A DNA stretch of 64,000 nt, from positions 73,247,433 to 73,311,432 of the forward strand of contig JASDDO010000026.1 of NCBI GenBank assembly GCA_030015575.1. The letters are read 5' to 3'. Below, piece by piece: positions 1-10,445 of this stretch (positions are counted from its first letter, which is position 1; every line of letters starts with the position of its first letter). Below the pieces are notes generated by a model, which was not told the DNA's origin, searched no databases, and saw nothing but the letters and a program-made list of their open reading frames with translations. The translations under genes and the position numbers were made by a program. Origin of the DNA: Agapanthus africanus (Eukaryota; Streptophyta; Magnoliopsida; Asparagales; Amaryllidaceae).

Positions 1-1652
1 GTAAGGAAACTCGAAGAAAATGCTTAACTTGTTCCAAAATGGTGGTTTGATCTGTTTTGTCGGATCCATCCCAAAGGTCACATTATTGTAACCATCCCAC
101 TGAACAGTCACGTCCTCTCCAGACAATGGGGATGGAGGTCGAAGAAGCTCCTGATTACCATCAAAGTGAACAACGTCTAACCTGTAGGGGTGGTCTAGAG
201 GCAGGAAACATCGATGGCCGCAATAACAAACCTTCCTGCTAAAATTCAAGAATTTCGATGTTGTGTGTTGATGGTAATGAGGACATGCTTTGTGACTATG
301 TACGGACCAACCTGATAGCATTCCATACGCAGGAAAGTCATTAATTGTCCACATTAAAGCCGCACACAGTATGAAGATTGTATTTGTGTTTGCATCGTAA
401 GTCTCTACACCATCAATGAACAAAGATTTTAACTCCTCGATCAGAGGTCGGAGATAGACGTCGACATTGATTTCTGGTGAGTTTGGTCCGTCGATAAGAA
501 GAGGCATCATAAAGTATGATTGGTCCATAGCCAACCAAGGCGACAGATTATAAATTATCATTATAACGGGCCATGTGCTGTGACTTCCAGCCATATAGTT
601 GAATGCGCAGAAGCCATTACTAGCCAGTCCGAGCCTGATATTGCGAGGATCGCTACTAAATATTGCGTGCCTCCTATCGAAATCCTTCCATGCCGGTGAA
701 TCTCTTGGATGGCTCATTTTTCCATCTTCACTTGGAGGAGCACGGTGATGCCAAATCATTGCCTCGGCTGTTTTCTTGCACCTGAATAACCTCTGCAGCC
801 TCTGTGTTATGGGAAAGTATTGTGCTATCTTGACAGGTATATCAGGCTTCTTATCAGAATCTTTCGGTTTATACCTGGCATCTCCGCATGTTGGACACTC
901 TTCCAAATCTGAATTCTCTTTCCAGTACAACACGCAATTTTTAGGACATGCTTGAATCTTCTCACACTTCAGACCTAAATCAGACATCATCTTCTGGGCT
1001 CCGTACCAGCTGTCGGGCACGTTATTTCCCGGGGGCATAGAATCTTTCAAGAATGAAAGAAGTATTGTGAATGACTTATTGCTCCATATATTTAGGCACT
1101 TAATCTGGAAAAGTTGGACGAACCATGAGAGGGTGGAATACTTTGCATTCTCATAAATTGGTTTTCTAGCATCATTCATGAAATTTTCATATTTATCCGC
1201 ACGCGGTCCTTGACCGGAAGGAATGTCATCTTCGGTACGAATAGATTCACCTAGGGCAGCCTCTACCATATCCTCCATTTCTTCTGATGGAAAGAAATTA
1301 CCGTCTTCTTCTTCTGCCGCATTACCGTCTTCTCCTTCTTCTCGGCCGCATTATCGTGTTCTCCTTCTTCTTCTACCGAATTACTGCGTTCTTCTCCTTC
1401 CCCGTGATATTTCCAAGTTGTATAAAGTCTAGTAAAACCATATTTTACGATATGAAGCTCTGCCAATTCTACCTTCTGCCAGTACTTATTCCCACATCTA
1501 TCGTACGGGCAGAGAATCTTCTTTATCACGATCTTATTATGTGCGCGTGCAAATTCAATAAAAGCAGCAACTCCTGCGACAAACTTAGGTTGCATACGTT
1601 ATTGCCAATCCACATACATCCAGTCCTTAACTCTGACGTACTCATGGGCCAT
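1..1652 (-). pseudogene. CACTA transposase (Tnp2 / Transposase_21 type), broken and partial
   Basis: Read on the minus strand from ATG at 1652-1650. The N-terminal part (1595-1340) has the transposase-associated domain pattern, with ILCPYDRCGN and a YTTWKYHGE segment. An in-frame TAA at 1601-1599 follows DWQ. A single-base frame change lies in the purine-rich acidic stretch near 1335-1350. From about 1320 to 1 the frame is open for some 440 codons without a stop. It carries the Tnp2 core, including VPDSWYGAQKMM, the zinc-ribbon-like CPKNCVLYW...CPTCG, WHHRAPPSEDGKMSHPRDS, NIRLGLASNGFCAF and HKACPHYH...CYCGHRCFLP. Known role of the family: binds the TIRs and cuts the element. The last 420 codons look well preserved; the start looks dead. 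It runs off the window. Confidence 0.9.
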
Positions 1653-1986
1653 GTTAGACTGTATAACATATAAATTGCAGGTTATGATGACTATATTGAG
1701 AAATCTAAGAACGGGATGGTTACTGACAAAGGAGAAAATCCGTGTATATGCTTTGTGTGTGCGTTTGTCGTTGAAAAGAATAAATTATCGATAATCATAG
1801 TTAGATTTGAGGATACTCATGTATCACAGACTACGCTCTTGGCATTGCTTTGTTTTTCTCTCCTTTCCTATCAGCGAGAGGAGGTGAATAGAGGTCAGAC
1901 AGGTAGAGTCCGACAGGGCAGTTAGTTTATGCATAAGTGAAAGGATGGGTTCAATATCGGGAACTAGAGTCCAACTCCCAAATGTC
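1653..1986. other. Leader between transposase start and tandem repeats
   Basis: No coding similarity seen. This is AT-rich sequence upstream of the transposase ATG, within the CACTA element. Confidence 0.4.
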
Positions 1987-3608
1987 GTCTCGACGGTTGT
2001 TAGTATCGAGCTATACCGTCTGATATTTAACAACCTTCGTATAGTTCTATGTCACAACGAACATCGAACGTATGTTAACCGATAGACGGGGACTAAGTGG
2101 CGCTTTGAGTTTCATATATGAGTATCGATGAGAATATGAAAGTTTCATATTATCATCGAGTATCATATATTGGTTTTAACTTGAACATCTTGAATCACTC
2201 TCTAATGATGCGTTTGTTGTGTATTCTTGTTGTATGTGTGTGTTTCGGCTGTCGGGGGTAAGGCTTCTATCCCATTAAGAATGTATAGAGCGAACACCCA
2301 TTCGCTTGTACTTTCAACCGTTTCGAGTAAATTTCGGCAGCACCTCCCGCTGTTCTCCGAGTACACTGTAATAGAATAGATAATCATTTCAAAGCTGTGA
2401 AACAACGTTGAAATGAACATCTAATCTATCTTTGTACACGGAGAACCAGCGGAAAGGTACCGACGAAATATCTCGAAATGGATGAAAACACAAGTGAATG
2501 AAAGTGTTTGCTTTATACATTCCTAACTTGTCCACACGGGACAAATCTATCGGTTATCATACGATTGAATCTTCTCGTCACATAGACTATACGACGGTTG
2601 TTAGTATCGAGCTATACCGTCCGATATTTAACAACTTTCGTATAGTTCTATATCACGACGAACATCGAACGTATGTTAACCGATAGACGGGGACTAAGTG
2701 GCGCTTTGAGTTTCATATATGAGTATCGATGAGAATATGAAAGTTTCATATTATCATCGAATATCATATATTGGTTTTAACTTGAACATCTTGAATCACT
2801 CTCTAATGATGCATTTGTTGTGTTTTCTTGTTGTATGTGTGTGTTTTGGTTGTCAGGGGTAAGGCTTCTATCCCATTAAGAATGTATAGAGCAAACACCC
2901 ATTCGCTTGTGCTTTCAACCGTTTCGAGTAAATTTCGGCAGCACCTCCCCGCTGTTCTCCGAGTACACTGTAATAGAATAGATAATCATTTCAAAGCTGT
3001 GAAACAATGTTGAAATGAACATCTAATCTATCTTTGTACACGGAGAACCAGCGGAAAGGTACCGATGAAATATCTCGAAACGGATGAAAACAAAAGTGAA
3101 TGAAGGTGTTTGCTTTATACATTCCTAACTTGTCCACACGGGACAAATCTATCGGTTATCATACGATTGAATTTTCTCGTCACATAGACTATACGACGGT
3201 TGTTAGTATCGAGCTATACCGTCCGATATTTAACAACCTTCGTATAGTTCTATGTCATGACAAATATCGAACGTATGTTAACCGATAGACGGGGACTAAG
3301 TGGCGCTTTGAGTTTCATATATGAGTATCGATAAGAATATGAAAGTTTCATATTATCATCGAATATCATATATTGGTTTTAACTTGAACATCTTGAATCA
3401 CTCTCTAATGATGCGTTTGTTGTGTATTCTTGTTGTATGTGTGTGTTTCGGCTGTCGGGGGTAAGGTTTCTATCCCATTAAGAATGTATAGAGCGAACAC
3501 CCATTCGCTTGCCCTATAAGATTGAATCTTCTCGTTACATAGATTATACGACGATTGTTAGTATCGAGCTATACCGTCCGATATTTAACAACCTTCGTAT
3601 AGTTCTAA
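1987..3608. repeat. 601-bp tandem repeat array inside the CACTA element
   Basis: The segment starting CGACGGTTGTTAGTATCGAG occurs at 1991, 2592 and 3194, spacing 601-602 bp. A slightly changed fourth copy starts at 3549 after an internal deletion. A second landmark (GCGTTTGTTGTGT, GCATTTGTTGTGT in the middle copy) occurs at about 2209, 2811 and 3412 with the same spacing. Copies differ by scattered substitutions only. The small ORFs inside repeat with the unit and look like chance reading frames. Confidence 0.9.
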
Positions 3609-4185
3609 ACCGACGACGGTAAATAGTGAAGCATGAAACAACGGGTATAAAGCACTAAAATGAATGTATAAAATAACATAAACGGGTAGCAGTAATGGGC
3701 ATGGATCATGACAGTACTCTAGATTAATATGCAAGTCACTAAACTAACAGTATTTATCTCATTTGAAATCAATTGGTGGAATATATCCTCATATTTAGAC
3801 TCCTGGACCCCACAGGCTTATGTGAGAGGCCAACCCAATATTTTTTCAAGGACCCTCTAACCCAATTTTTTTTCCTTTTATGAAACCTAAACCTACCCAA
3901 ACAAGATCAGGCAGGTTTATACAGACGAAAACACCCCTAATTTATTGGACGGGTTAGGGTTGAGTCTAATCTGACTTCACCATACTTAGCTGTTAGAATG
4001 TGTATGAATACGGATAATTCGAGCTAACTCCGTATCCGTATTTGATTTGCATCATATACAAATAGTGATTTTCATTTTTGACGACCATCTATATCCGTAT
4101 ACGAAAATGATAACACCTATTCCGTTCCGTATCTGATACCAAAAATGATAATTTTTGGCTTTATCGAGTTAAATTTTCCTAAAAA
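3609..4185. other. CACTA internal non-coding AT-rich stretch
   Basis: No gene or repeat seen. AT-rich sequence between the 601-bp array and the telomere-like hexamers. Confidence 0.4.
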
Positions 4186-4432
4186 TCACAACCCAACCCT
4201 AACCCCAGCCTCAGCCCTAACCCCAGTCGAACTCCAACCCCAACCTTAACCCTAACCCTAACCCCAGCCCCAGCCGAACCCCAACCCCAACCCCAACCCC
4301 AGCCGAACCCCAACCCCAACCGCAACCCAAGCCCTAGCCCCAACCGTAACCCCAACCCTAACCCTATCGCTAACCCCAACCGATGCCTAACCCTAACCCT
4401 CATCGGTACCCAAACCCTGAACCCTAGCCCTA
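4186..4432. repeat. Degenerate telomere-like hexamer tract (CCCTAA / CCCCAA)
   Basis: About 240 bp of variants of a 6-bp unit (AACCCT, AACCCC, AGCCCC, AGCCCT). The unit is 6 bp, not the 7-bp CCCTAAA usual for plant telomeres. The low-complexity ORF on the minus strand here is a by-product of the repeat. Confidence 0.85.
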
Positions 4433-4664
4433 AAATCATCAAAAAATTGTTTAATTGAAGATTTACTAACCTGTAGGCGGTGGAGGAGACGACGGAGACG
4501 CTCGATCGGTGGTCGACAACGCGCGCAATCGGCGACGAGGAAGAACGAGGGTGGTGGCGATGACGAAACGGAGGGCGGTAGCGACGACGAGAATGGGGAT
4601 TTTAGGAGTTAACGCGCGCGAGAGAGATGATCAGCGTAGGGCATTTCTGTGCCTTTTTAATTAA
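4433..4664. other. GC-rich subterminal block of the CACTA element
   Basis: A GC-rich stretch with GACGA/GGCGG-type motifs and CpG sites, unlike the AT-rich flanks. No coding similarity recognised. It could be part of the transposon's promoter or methylation-sensitive end. Confidence 0.35.
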
Positions 4665-4877
4665 ATTCCTATTATATGCCCCTACAGATTAGTCCGTAGG
4701 TCATTGGTTTACGGCTTTGTAGGGACAAACAACAAATTACGATTTAATATTTTTAAATTAAAACGTCTTGAACCGTAGGGGCAACCGTCGGGCCCTACTG
4801 ATTAGTCCGTAGGGCCAAAATAAATCTTCCCCTACGGATTTCATTATCCGTAGGGGCAACCCCCTATTGTAGTAGTG
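4665..4877 (-). repeat. CACTA subterminal repeats and terminal inverted repeat
   Basis: Several copies in both directions of a CCCCTACGGAT / ATCCGTAGGGG motif, with CCGTAGGGGCAACC near 4793 and 4849. They end in the TIR at 4867-4877 (TTGTAGTAGTG). Subterminal repeats of this kind are where CACTA transposases are known to bind. Confidence 0.85.
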
Positions 4878-6230
4878 AATTAGAAAAGTAAATTGAAGTC
4901 TTGATTGTTTTGATGTTATCGGTAACCGCTGCACATGGGCGGCAGGATTTGTGTCTTTTTCAAAGACAATTACCGTGTTGATAACACCGTTGTTAAGTTG
5001 TCTACCGTAAATAGGCAAGCATCCACTTCTCCGGCTCCCTGAGGCTCAAGAGATTGGTCCCGCTTAAACCTATGTTTACTAGGGTCTTTAGGGTAATTTA
5101 TAGAACTTGAGGGGGTTTTATGTAAAAATACTTTTATATAATTTTCAAAATACACCCCAAATGTTTAATTATCGTCTTTAAAGTTGTAATAATTATAGAT
5201 TTTATATTTGTGACATTCCTAGTGAGAATAACCTAATTTTCATAATACATGCTATTAAATTGTAATATTGATTTGTATGGAATTCATGGTATTTTAATGT
5301 AAAGTGGGTCTTTGATTTGGAAAAGTTGAAGTATTTATATTATAACAAAAATAGGTATTTTTTGATATTACATATATATATATATATTTCTATAAAAATA
5401 AATTTTAATATATATTATAATTCTATAAATCTCATTTTCTTAAGATTTTCGTATTTTAAATCTTTCGAGACCGAATGCTCCTTGCAGAGGTCTGCATCTC
5501 GCACTACTAAGCCTAGGGACGTGCGATAATCCGCACCATCCCAGTCGGGTTTCCCAAAATGGGTTGTAGCGGCGCTTTGCAAAGATTTGTTTAAAATACT
5601 AAATCTTGTAAAAACGGTTTTATTAGTAAAGGGTATTTATATGTAAAGATTCGTTTTCCGTATTCTATGTTCCCAAAAATGATTGTGCTATATTTCATAT
5701 GAGTGTTGTGAGGAGGTAGGTCATTACCTCGTGATCTAACTTAAAGGTATAGCAAGATTATGATGATTTAATGTAAAAATGAAACTATATGGTATTTTAC
5801 TGAAAAAGAGCGATAAAAGTTACAAAATGACATAGATTGTCATGAAACTTGTTCACCATATTTGTTAATGATAAATAGTCAACATGTAATGGTTTAATTG
5901 GGTTGTGTTTAAGAAAAGTGGGATTTTTAGAAAGAAACCGAATCGGAAATTGGTTTGACTCCGTTTCCGACGGGTTTTATTAAAAGATGTTTTTAGAGTA
6001 GCAAAGGAGAGATAGAGGTGGGACTTACGGGTATAGCTTAAAGAGGAGAGGGAGAGGGAACTGTAGACTTTGCCGGTACGTTGTTTCGTCGCCGGGATCT
6101 CCTAGGGTTGTCGTCGGAAGATTCGCCGGAGCTTCGCCTCTTTGCTCACTTCAAAGCACACTAGGGTTCTAGGAAATTTCTTGAGAGTTTGCTCAGAATT
6201 TTGGAGTGAGGGGGTAGTGTGTAGGGGTTG

Positions 6231-6238
6231 TATTTATA
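6231..6238 (-). promoter_or_regulatory. TATA box candidate in GypA 3' LTR
   Basis: Reads TATAAATA on the minus strand, about 590 bp into the LTR, and is kept in the other LTR at 24953-24960. Transcription would start some 30 bp further down on the minus strand. Inferred from motif and position only. Confidence 0.5.
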
Positions 6239-6639
6239 GGGTTAGGCTAGGGTTAGGGTAGATGAAAGATTTAATTGAAAAAATGTGATAAATGTAATAA
6301 AATGTAATAAAAGTTGGGTTTAATGTGATTTTAAAGGGGCTCTGTTACTGGTCTAGGTATTTAAACCATACAGGTGTGTAGCGGAGTCCAAGAGGCACAT
6401 TTTATATGTTGGGGATTCGATGGAATGGGCAACTCCGGCCGGCGGCGGCGGCCCGAATCGGCCAATCCGCCGGCCGAGTTGGCCGATTCCGGCCGAGTCA
6501 GGCGGCCGGAATCCGTCCCGTCGGTTAGTGATCCCCCTGGCATGGTTACTTTTCAGGGTGTAGTGAGGTTTTTGTGAGATATGCGCGTGTAAACTGTTGG
6601 TATTCTAAAAATTCAAAATAAAACAATATTAAAAATAAT

Positions 6640-6712
6640 GTGGGGTGTGGGATTTGAACTCTGGTGGCTTGGTTCAGCAGTGCAAGGTCTTACCAATGAG
6701 CTACAAACTACT
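6640..6712 (-). other. tRNA-like segment with A-box and B-box in GypA LTR
   Basis: On the minus strand, TAGCTCATTGG (6703-6693) fits a Pol III A-box. AGTTCAAATCC (6660-6650) fits a B-box at tRNA-like spacing. The acceptor ends do not pair and the T stem is poor, so it is not a working tRNA gene. A degraded copy lies in the 5' LTR at 25350-25425. It may be a captured tRNA or SINE head. Confidence 0.45.
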
Positions 6713-6825
6713 TCTTATAATTAATTAGCAAAACATATATTTATGGTGCTCACAGAATTACAATTACTCCAAGTATACATTTATTTTTAAACAATTTTTT
6801 GTAAACTAAAATTGGAGTTGTTACA

Positions 6826-6840
6826 GTCTACCCTCCTTAT
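6826..6840 (-). other. GypA polypurine tract
   Basis: Minus strand reads ATAAGGAGGGTAGAC directly before the LTR start TGTAACAACTCC. It is purine-rich and in the right place to prime plus-strand DNA synthesis. Confidence 0.8.
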
Positions 6841-6880
6841 AAAAATTTCGTCATCGAAATTTACAACTTTTATTTGAGAA

Positions 6881-8205
6881 CTACTTTACATAGATATGAG
6901 GATATCTTGCACGCATTTTATCTTCCTTTTCCCAAGCGAACTCTCCTGGAGTGTCTTTTCTCCACATCACTCGGACCAAGTTGACTTCCTTGTTACGAAG
7001 TGACTTCACTTTCCTGTCCAGGATCTCCACAGGTTGTTGCTCACAGGATAAGTCAGGCTGTAAAGTGAGCTCGGAATGATCAAGTACATGGCTGAGGTCA
7101 TTCACATACCTTCTGAGTTGGGATATGTGGAACACATTATGCACTCCTTCTAATGAAGGTGGAAGCGCTAAGCGGTATGCCACTTCACCGACTCGTTCGA
7201 GTATGTCGAACGGTCCAATGTATCTTGGACTTAGCTTACCCCGTCTTCCAAATCGGATCACTCCGTGGTTCGGAGATATCTTTAAAAATACGTGATCTTC
7301 TGGCTGGAACTCCAAATGACGTCTCTTTGCATCAGCCCAATGCTTCTGTCGATTTTGGGCTATGCGCATCTTTTATCTGATAGTACGAACCACATCAACA
7401 GACGCTACTATCATCTCAGGTCCAAGAAGTTCCCTATCTCCGACGTCGTCCCAACTTAATGGCGATCGACACTTCCTTCCATATAATGCTGCAAAAGGTG
7501 CCATTCCTATGCTTGATTGGTAGCTGTTGTTGTACGAAAACTCCACAAGATGTAGGTGATCTTCCCATGATCCTTTGAAGTCTAACAAACATGCTCTGAG
7601 CATATCCTCCAAGATCTGAATAGTTCGCTCAGACTGACCATCTGTTTTTGGATGATAAGCCGTACTGAAGTTCAGACTTGTTCCCAAGCTTGCTTGCAGG
7701 CTCTGCCAAAATTGCGATCTGAACCTGGTGTCACGATCGGAGACAATGCATACCGGTACTCCATGAAGTCTTACAATTTCGTCCATGTACTTCTTTGCTA
7801 ATGTCTCAGTTGATTGGCCAACTCGAAATGGGATGAAGTGAGCCGACTTTGTGAGTCGATCCACAATGACCCATACCGCATCGTTACCCATTGTGCTGCG
7901 AGGAAGAGCAGTCATAAAATCCATCGTGGTGTGTTGATGTTCAGACTTTACTTGCTGACACACCAAGCATTTAGCGACGCTTCTGGCTACTTCACGCTTC
8001 ATTCCATGCCACCAATAATTCTGACGTAGATCTTTGTACATCTTTGTACCTCCAGGGTGTACCGAGTAGGGAGAGCTGTGAGCTTCTTTCATTAACTCTT
8101 CCCAAACAGGACCTTTTGGTACACATAGTCTGCTGCCGTATCTCAAAGATCCGTCTTCATGAATGATGAAGTCTGTTCTGAGTCCATTCTCCACTTGTTC
8201 TCGGA
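6881..8205 (-). pseudogene. GypA integrase with chromodomain-like tail, broken
   Basis: Minus strand. In order: H2C2 zinc-binding segment (HSSPYSVHPGG...CLVCQQVK), catalytic core with D in TMDFMTALPRS, D in SDRDTRF and E in TDGQSERTIQ, then GKLSPRYIGPF and a chromo-like tail (EILDRKVKSLRNK...GEFAWEKEDKM). An in-frame TAA lies at 7373-7375 (after VVRTIR). A one-base deletion in an A run near 8206 breaks the join to RNase H. Compared with GypB, 17 residues between QQVKSEHQ and TMDF are missing in frame. Family role: inserts the cDNA into chromatin; the chromo tail is thought to steer it to heterochromatin. Dead as it stands. Confidence 0.88.
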
Positions 8206-9600
8206 TCTTTGTAACTTAGCATCACTTGCTTGAGCTGCTTTGATCTGATTGACAATTGTTGATTGAACTTGTAAATTCATCAAACTTGAAGTGTTACCTG
8301 ACATGACTACTTCAATCTCCATCTGATGCAAGTCCTGTCGAAGCTTCCACTGAGCGATGAGATGCATTGCTAATGGTTGGCGACTAAGTGCATCAGGTAC
8401 CACATTCACCTTCCCTGGATGATATTGCAGGTTGATGTCAAAGTCCGCCATGAGTTCTAACTATCGTCTCTGCCGCATATTCAACTCCTTCTGAGTAAAC
8501 ACATATTTCAGGCTCTTATGATCTGTGTATATGTTCACTCGCTCACCAAGTAAATAGTGGCGCCAAATCTTGAGAGCAAAGATGATGGCTGCCAATTCCA
8601 AATCATGCGTCGGATAATTGCGCTCATGAGTCTTCAGCTGTCTTGAAGCATAAGCCACAACCTTACCGTGCTGATGTAGAACACATCCTAATCCCTTACC
8701 GGATGCATCGCAATGCACTTCGAAACCTCCAGACTGATCCAGTATGACGAGAATAAGTGCTGATGTCAACCTTAACTTGAGTTCTACGAAATCTTGTTCG
8801 CATGCTTCTGACCATACAAATTCTTCATCTTTACATATGAGCTTGGTCAGAGGTGTTGCTATCTTTGAAAAGCCTTCAATGAACCTTCTGTAATATCCAG
8901 CTAAACCCAAAAAACTTCGAATGTTCTTCACTGACTTTGGTGTCGGCATTCGCTTATTGCTGAAACTTTCGCTGGATCCACAGAAATTCCTTCGCCTGAT
9001 ACGATATGTCCAAGAAAACCAACTTAATTTAGCCAAAACTCACATTTGATGTACTTGGCATATAATTGATGTTGTCGTAGAGTTTTCAGGACAATTCATA
9101 GGTGCTCGGCATGCTCTTTCCGACTCTTAGAATTCACCAGGATGTCGTCGATGAAGATGACAACGAATATGTCTAAGTACTCCCGGAAAACTTGATTCAT
9201 TAGGTTCATGAATATTGCTGGTGCATTGGTCACTCCAAATGGCATCACTAGGAATTCGTAATGTCCATAGCGAGTTCTGAAATCCGTTTTATGAATATCA
9301 GCTTCCTTGACCTTCACCTGATGATAACCTGAACGAAGTTCTAATTTAGAGAAAACACAAGATCCGATTAGCTGATCAAATAAATCGTCGATGCGCGGGA
9401 GTGGATACTTGTTCTTTATCGTTACTTCGTTCAAGGCTCTATAATCAATGCACGTTCTGTATGAACCTTCCTTCTTCTTCACAAGTAGTACAGGTGATCC
9501 CCAACTTGAAGTGCTGGGACGAATCCATCCTTTCGCCAATAATTCGTCCAACTGTGTTCATACTTCCTTCAAACCTCCTGGACTTAAACGATAAGGTGCT
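8206..9600 (-). pseudogene. GypA reverse transcriptase and RNase H, broken
   Basis: Minus strand. RT shows [46 protein letters not shown] and the catalytic [10 protein letters not shown]. RNase H shows [46 protein letters not shown] and [14 protein letters not shown]. Breaks seen: TAG at 8461-8463 (in place of Trp after RQRR), a one-base deletion near 8955, TAA at 9024-9026, a stop at 9096-9098 and TGA at 9558-9560. Several fit C-to-T changes at Trp or Gln codons. It copies the RNA genome into DNA in intact relatives; here it cannot work. Confidence 0.88.
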
Positions 9601-10440
9601 TCACCGGTTGTGCTGCTGGTACTAAATCAATGCCGAATTCAAGAGCTCGATCGGGAGACAAACCTGATATATCATCAGGAAACACATCGTCGAACTCTCG
9701 AACCACTTCTGGCCTTGATCCTTCCTCCACTTGAGTTGCTGCAATCACTGCCTTCCTTGGCTTCGCCTTGTATGTACTTGGCTCCAGTGTACGGTCTCCA
9801 CTTTTGAAATAGAAGTCCGGATGGTCTGGAATCTCGAATACTACCCACCTTTGACGACAGTCGATGGTAGCATAAAAAGTTCCAAGCCAATCCATACCTA
9901 GAACGACATCGAAGTTCGGTATGTCCAGCACTTTGAAGTCAGTGTAGAATTCTCTGCTGCAGACGACTACTGGACACAAGCTGTATCCTATTGTTGCCTT
10001 TAGAACGCCATTTCCTGAACTGACATTCCAGCTGGATACAAGCGGTGTGACTGGAATCGTATGGGTTCGGACGAACCGTTACGACATAAAGCAGTGAGAC
10101 GCTGCAGTATCGAACAGTGCTAGTGCTGGTAGTAAGGCTACTAAGATTGTACCTAAGGTATGTAGGATATGTTTTAGGTATAGGTAAAGGTATGTAGATA
10201 GGCAGTAAGACTGAAAGAAAATTTGAGAAAGAAAGGTTACCAGTGATAACTTGGCCAGTGGCCTCAGCTTCTTTCACGGTCATCGAGATAGCCTGGCGCC
10301 TTGGTACATTCCTCCTGGCCTGAGGAGCATTCCTCGGAATGTTCCTTTGAGCTTGATGGAACTGATGAGGAAGAGGTGCAGCTTATGGTCCTCTAGGTGG
10401 TGGAGTAGGTAGTGTAAGTCTTGGAGCAGGTGCTTGGATG
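9601..10440 (-). pseudogene. GypA aspartic protease region and end of nucleocapsid, with intron-like insert
   Basis: Minus strand. The 3' end of the nucleocapsid linker reads KEAEATGQVITG, an 88-bp GT-AG insert follows (10153-10240), then the protease core with LALFDTAASHCF, and later FDVVLGMDWLGTF and DDVFPDDISGL. The active-site triplet is DTA where DTG or DSG is usual, so catalysis is doubtful even apart from the stops. Breaks: a TAA after PPPRGP near 10383, a stop after HCFMS, and a one-base deletion near 9605 before the RT. The upstream part of the same protein lies on the far side of GypB. Confidence 0.82.
10153..10240 (-). other. 88-bp intron-like insert before GypA protease
   Basis: Minus strand begins GTAACC and ends CCTTAG, pyrimidine-rich throughout. 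Removing exactly these 88 bases joins ATC ACT G to GT ACA ATC. The protein from VTG/ITG to FDTA then has the same length as in GypB and GypE, which lack the insert. A 4-bp GGTA lies at both edges, so a small insertion with target duplication is an alternative. Confidence 0.6.
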
Positions 10441-10445
10441 GTTGG
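10441..10445. repeat. Target site duplication of GypB, left copy (GTTGG)
   Basis: GTTGG directly before the left LTR. It is identical to 21388-21392 after the right LTR. Both copies lie in the GypA nucleocapsid linker, whose reading joins cleanly when GypB is taken out. Confidence 0.95.

Larger units (their letters stand above)
1..4877 (-). mobile_element. CACTA (CMC-EnSpm) DNA transposon, 5' part, runs off left edge
   Basis: The right end is a TIR that reads CACTACTACAA on the minus strand, ending at 4877. Inside it lie inverted subterminal repeats around CCGTAGGGG, then a 601-bp tandem repeat array, then a Tnp2-type transposase reading away from this end. This order is usual for plant CACTA elements. 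The flank from 4878 matches the inside of the GypA 5' LTR near 23578, so the element inserted into the 3' LTR of GypA. The 3-bp target duplication would be AAT at 4878-4880; its partner lies outside the window. The other TIR is not in view. Confidence 0.9.
4878..6825 (-). repeat. GypA 3' LTR, truncated by the CACTA insertion
   Basis: Matches 23578-25538 with scattered differences. It begins on the minus strand with TGTAACAACTCC at 6825, next to the PPT. The (AT)n run near 5370 is much shorter than its partner at 24073-24111. A GC-rich island with repeated GGCCGATTCCGGCC-like motifs lies at 6425-6530. Its far end is cut by the CACTA element at 4877. Confidence 0.92.

Noticed and set aside
2498-3288. 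Two similar 62-codon ORFs beginning MKVFALYIPNLS
   Set aside because: They repeat only because they lie in the 601-bp tandem unit; no domain or constraint seen.
1987-3608. CRISPR array or gene family
   Set aside because: Units are 601 bp, directly adjoining, in a plant transposon. No short repeat and spacer pattern.
4179-4442. 87-codon minus-strand ORF rich in Gly, Leu, Val and Arg
   Set aside because: Direct product of the degenerate hexamer tract.
5317-5529. Small plus-strand ORF in the GypA LTR (also 24018-24251)
   Set aside because: AT-rich LTR sequence including the (AT)n run; length changes with the microsatellite.
6640-6712. Working tRNA gene
   Set aside because: A-box and B-box fit, but acceptor arms do not pair, the T stem is weak and the anticodon loop is too long.
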